Positions 6,614 to 9,775 of a stretch of 9,775 nucleotides of DNA are shown in pieces. Every line of letters starts with the position of its first letter. The stretch's first letter is position 1. The stretch comes from SAR324 cluster bacterium (GTDB lineage Bacteria; SAR324; NAC60-12), in NCBI GenBank assembly GCA_028822475.1, contig JAPKDT010000067.1, forward strand, positions 1 to 9,775, read 5' to 3'. Both the position numbers and the translations under genes were made by a program. Under the pieces are notes generated by a model, which was not told the DNA's origin, made no database searches, and saw only the letters and a program-made list of their open reading frames with translations.

Positions 6614-7134
6614 GGCACGCCTCTCATTCTCCCCGTGTTACTCTGTTTCCATTTCTGAGTGTACTGCTCAGCACGATGGGAGTTTTGGCTTTCCTTTCGA
6701 TCAGTTTTTTACTTGTAGCTCCGCAGGATGCAGATTCTCCATCAACTCCCAAACGTATCCAGTTTGAATGGGTTGGTGCTCCGGGATATGTTAAACCAAT
6801 ATTTATTCGCTGTTACGCGGATCGGATTGAATATTACAATTTGTTTGAGAATCAGGATTACACCCTTACTCTTGATAATTTGCTTGATCAACTTCAGGGA
6901 GAAAATCAGGAATTGTTGTCTTATTTGGTGCAACTCTTTCAACTGAATAACAGTATAAAAAAACAGTTTGGAAAAAAAGAATACTATCCACTCTTATTGG
7001 TTTATCCAGACGGAGTATTGACTTCAGAATTGTTGCTGGTTGTGATTAAAAAAATAGGTGGCTTGAATTTTGGTTTGGAACCTATGTTGCCAAACTGGGA
7101 AGTTCCATACCAGAGTCTGAATGCTGAAGGATAA
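6610..7134 (+). CDS. ExbD/TolR-like single-pass membrane protein lacking the conserved Asp
   Basis: This 174-aa protein has a short basic N-terminus and one transmembrane helix at about 11-37 (LFPFLSVLLSTMGVLAFLSI). A periplasmic domain of about 135 residues follows, with PIFIRCYADRIEYY (63-76) and LLVYPDGVLTSELLLVVI (129-146) as recognisable strands and helix. Size, topology and the translationally coupled position behind an ExbB-like gene support an ExbD/TolR-type subunit. In ExbD, TolR and MotB a membrane Asp follows a Pro (P-x-x-D) and carries the proton; here the sequence is P14-F-L-S17 and the helix has no acidic residue. PFLSVLL-type helices also occur in ExbD-like proteins of other phyla, from memory, so this is probably a real subclass rather than a sequencing error. 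Its role may be structural or non-proton-driven. Confidence 0.72.
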   Translation: MRHASHSPRVTLFPFLSVLLSTMGVLAFLSISFLLVAPQDADSPSTPKRIQFEWVGAPGYVKPIFIRCYADRIEYYNLFENQDYTLTLDNLLDQLQGENQELLSYLVQLFQLNNSIKKQFGKKEYYPLLLVYPDGVLTSELLLVVIKKIGGLNFGLEPMLPNWEVPYQSLNAEG

Positions 7135-7145
7135 GAAAAGATGTT

Positions 7146-9775
7146 ATGAAAAACCGTTGTGTATTTGGCCTATTTATTTTTGTAGTAATATGGTTCTCTG
7201 TTGCCTGTCAGCTTTCCAAAAGCCCAGTTCAGTATAGAGAAGAAAACAGATTACGCAATGCAGTCCGGATTCATCCTGTTCATGAATTAGGTTATGTCCG
7301 GCTGGCTCAATATCTTGAAAGTCACGGTCGCTACAAGGAAACGTTTTCGGTTCTCCGTGTTGGCCAGCAGCGTATTCCTGACGCGCTCGCGCTCGTTCGC
7401 CTGGAGGGAGGTCTCTTTCAGGGCTTGGGTTTTTATAATGACTCTCAAAAATTTTACTCTGCACAAATTTACAAACATCCTGACGAAGCACTGCTTTATT
7501 TAGATCGTGCCCAGCTATACTGGCGCATGGAAAAACAGCAGCTTGCCCTTGCAGATACTCAAAAAGCAATCACTTTGCAACCTGATTTGTTTGAGGCACA
7601 TTATCTTAACGGTGTAATTTTATCCCGGGAAACTCCTTCAAATGAACCAGGTCAGTCTGAAAAGGCGCTAGACTCTTTCATTAGAGCTAGTGAAATTAAT
7701 GAGCGGAATCCGAATCTCTGGTTACGGATTTCTGCTTTATGGGAGAGACTGGCCGATATACACAAAGCAAAACTTGCCATGTTGCGTGCAGTTGAACTTT
7801 CTCCAGAATCTAAGCTCTACCTCCGGAGTCTTACTGTTTTACAGGAAAAAGAGCTGAATCAGGCAAGTCAGGAAAACTCTGTGGAAATTGCAGACGAGCT
7901 AAGGCAAACTATTCTGCATATGCTTAAATTGTTTCCTAATAACAGTTGGGTACAAGCGCATTATGGGAATTGGGCCTGGACCCAGGAAAAATTTGTGACC
8001 GCTGAAACCCACCTGCGCCACGCGCTGACATTAAACTCTAACTATCCATGGGCCAACTTCCGTTTGGGTGTTGTTTATCTCTCACAAAAAAAATGGGAAT
8101 CGGCGCTGCTCTCTTTTGAAGAGGGTCTAAAAAATGATCCAGAAAACGAATGGGCAATTCAGCAGGTTGGGCATACTCTTGAAATGCTTAAAAAAAATGA
8201 GGAAGCAATTGAACGTTACGAATGGTTAATGGAAAATGCTCCTGCAAATCTGTTGGTCATCAATCGGCTGAACCGTCTGTATTGGAATGAGTTTTTGTTT
8301 GAAAAAGGTGAAAATACACTTTTACGAGGACTGGAAAAATTCCCCACTGAAACCAGACTGATTGAAAAACTTGTTGCATATTATGAATCACACAGGCTTT
8401 TTGAAAAAGCAGCAAAAGTTTTATCCTCCTTTGTGCTGTTGGAACCGGATAATTCTGCCGCACTGGCCAAAATAGGGTTTTATGAAAAAAACTTAAAACA
8501 TCCGGAAAAGGCCTTGCTCTGGTTTAATAAAGCGCTCGCTGTCTCAGCTGATTTTGAATGGGCACGTATTCAAAAAATTGGCTTATTGCTTAAAACAGAA
8601 AACACAGAAAATGCGGAAAAAGAACTTAAAATCTTTCTAAAGCAAAAACCTGATTCTGAATGGGCACTGCTGGAATTATCACAATTAAAGTTGAAACAGG
8701 AGCAATTTGTGGAGACGGAAATGTTGCTCAACAAGAGTCTGCAGAAGTACAAAGAATCGCCGGGTTTACTACAAACTCAAGGTAGTTTGTACATAATTCA
8801 GCAAAGATGGCATGAAGCGGAACAAGTTTTTAAGAAACTGCTGAAGTTACGACCAGACAACTCTTTGCTGCTGACTAACTTGGGATTTACTCAATGGAAA
8901 CTTAATAAAATAACTGCTGCACGTGAAAACATAACTCAAGCTCTCTATGAAAATCCCGGAAGTCTTTGGGCGTGGAATCTCCATTTGCTTTTACTGCCTG
9001 TAGACCAACAGATTCGCTGGTTTAGTGAGGAACATGAAATTCTGCTGCCTGTTTTAAAAGCACTTGTGAGTCAAACTCCGGAGAAAGCCTGGCAGAAAAT
9101 CACCGCTGTACGTACTGATCCTTTTACTCGGCAGGTGTTGAAAAATTTGCATTATCTGCTGGAAGGCGCGCCGGAAGAGATTATTCTTGAACCGCAGGAC
9201 ATGACCTCAAAAAAACTGCCGCCGTGGATGCACGAGCAATGGGGCTATTTTCATGAAATGCTCGGAAACAGAGAACTGGCGGCGAAGCACTTTGAAGTAG
9301 TTTCAAAAGTTATTCCGGAAAACCCCTGGATTCACGCACGCATGGGTTGGGTCTATGAGAGACTGGAAAAACTCGAACAAAGCCGGAAGCACTACAGAAA
9401 ATTTTTGCAGAAACATCCGCAGGCATTTGATGTTAGCTTCAGGCTGGCTAACGTTGAAACATTGTTAGGCAATGAATCGGCAACGATCGAACTGTATGAA
9501 AAACTAATTGCTGTGCGCCCGGATAACGATTTGGTGCTGAACAACCTTGCCTGGCTCTATCTAACTGCTCAGGACAGGCAACTACGCAATCTTGAGAGAG
9601 CAATGAAGTTAGCCCAAAAATCAGTCGAGTTGCTTCCTACTATAGACAATTTAGATACTTTGGCCGAAGCTTATTTTCAATCCGGTGAAATAAAGAAAGC
9701 ACTTGAAATTATCCGCAAGGCTGGCAGTGATGTAGATTATCCTCCTAAAAGACATTCCTATTTACGTAAACAATT
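7146..9775 (+). CDS. Large TPR-repeat lipoprotein candidate, 3' end beyond the window
   Basis: The frame is open from ATG 7146 to the window edge (876 codons, no stop seen). A basic start and hydrophobic segment lead to FSVAC (Cys21), a plausible though non-ideal lipobox (Ser at -3), so the protein is probably exported and lipid-anchored. The rest is almost wholly helical TPR repeats. From Trp268 to Trp608 the repeats keep an exact 34-residue register, often marked by E/P/L-W-A. More TPRs follow a break, ending with a typical NNLAWLY...DNLDTLAEAYFQSGE pair (about 799-846), so the C-terminus is probably near. TPR arrays bind peptides or proteins and act as scaffolds. It begins 11 bp after the ExbD-like stop, with AAGG at 7127-7130 as a distant ribosome binding site. 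It is most likely an envelope scaffold working with the ExbB/ExbD-like pair; that role is inferred from position. Confidence 0.85.
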   Translation, partial: MKNRCVFGLFIFVVIWFSVACQLSKSPVQYREENRLRNAVRIHPVHELGYVRLAQYLESHGRYKETFSVLRVGQQRIPDALALVRLEGGLFQGLGFYNDSQKFYSAQIYKHPDEALLYLDRAQLYWRMEKQQLALADTQKAITLQPDLFEAHYLNGVILSRETPSNEPGQSEKALDSFIRASEINERNPNLWLRISALWERLADIHKAKLAMLRAVELSPESKLYLRSLTVLQEKELNQASQENSVEIADELRQTILHMLKLFPNNSWVQAHYGNWAWTQEKFVTAETHLRHALTLNSNYPWANFRLGVVYLSQKKWESALLSFEEGLKNDPENEWAIQQVGHTLEMLKKNEEAIERYEWLMENAPANLLVINRLNRLYWNEFLFEKGENTLLRGLEKFPTETRLIEKLVAYYESHRLFEKAAKVLSSFVLLEPDNSAALAKIGFYEKNLKHPEKALLWFNKALAVSADFEWARIQKIGLLLKTENTENAEKELKIFLKQKPDSEWALLELSQLKLKQEQFVETEMLLNKSLQKYKESPGLLQTQGSLYIIQQRWHEAEQVFKKLLKLRPDNSLLLTNLGFTQWKLNKITAARENITQALYENPGSLWAWNLHLLLLPVDQQIRWFSEEHEILLPVLKALVSQTPEKAWQKITAVRTDPFTRQVLKNLHYLLEGAPEEIILEPQDMTSKKLPPWMHEQWGYFHEMLGNRELAAKHFEVVSKVIPENPWIHARMGWVYERLEKLEQSRKHYRKFLQKHPQAFDVSFRLANVETLLGNESATIELYEKLIAVRPDNDLVLNNLAWLYLTAQDRQLRNLERAMKLAQKSVELLPTIDNLDTLAEAYFQSGEIKKALEIIRKAGSDVDYPPKRHSYLRKQ

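Noticed and set aside
7174..7569. 131-codon open frame on the minus strand inside the TPR gene
   Set aside because: It is antisense to a strong, continuous TPR/lipoprotein frame, resembles no protein family and has no supporting context.
5432..9775. Zorya-type anti-phage defence (ZorA/ZorB motor pair)
   Set aside because: A MotA/ExbB-like plus ExbD-like pair is present, but there is no OmpA-type peptidoglycan-binding domain, and no ZorC, helicase or nuclease gene follows; the third gene is a TPR lipoprotein candidate.

Overview
The window looks like chromosomal DNA of a free-living Gram-negative bacterium. It is moderately AT-rich, tightly packed with genes, and carries envelope functions: a lipoprotein-type signal, an ExbB/ExbD-like pair and signal-peptide-bearing proteins. 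The mix of RlmN, an NrtS-type nitrate/nitrite transporter, and a DUF547 / FAD-disulfide oxidoreductase / TVP38 group is the kind seen in marine proteobacteria and relatives such as SAR324. That placement is a low-confidence impression, because no rRNA or other strong taxonomic marker is present. I see no tRNA, rRNA, CRISPR array, insertion sequence or phage gene.

Layout: (1) Bases 1-489 (+) are the 3' end of an aldose 1-epimerase gene. (2) Bases 490-750 are a convergent intergenic region. It holds a 38-codon ORF that looks like a remnant of a MazE/AbrB-type antitoxin, plus a small inverted repeat. (3) Bases 751-5307 (-) form one compact run of six genes read leftward from a good sigma70-like promoter at 5353-5381: rlmN, an unrecognised 51-aa ORF, nrtS, a TVP38/TMEM64 membrane protein, a MerA/lipoamide-dehydrogenase-like FAD oxidoreductase and a DUF547 protein. 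Several junctions overlap (1, 11 and 8 bp). (4) Bases 5432-9775 (+) form a divergent operon: a zinc-ribbon MotA/TolQ/ExbB-like protein, an ExbD-like partner (4-bp ATGA overlap), then, after 11 bp, a very long TPR lipoprotein candidate that runs off the right end of the window.

How the genes may work together: the rightward operon has the parts of an energised or structural inner-membrane complex (ExbB/ExbD-like) tied to a large TPR scaffold, probably on the outer side of the inner membrane or on the outer membrane. Both channel-type proteins lack the acidic membrane residue expected of proton-driven Tol/Exb/Mot stators, so true proton coupling is in doubt. In the leftward operon, RlmN modifies 23S rRNA and tRNA, NrtS imports nitrate or nitrite, and the TVP38/oxidoreductase/DUF547 trio is a recurring bacterial neighbourhood of unknown joint function. 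The most novel-looking points are the 51-aa ORF wedged between rlmN and nrtS, the acid-less ExbB/ExbD pair with its cytoplasmic zinc ribbon, and the strictly 34-residue, Trp-marked TPR array.
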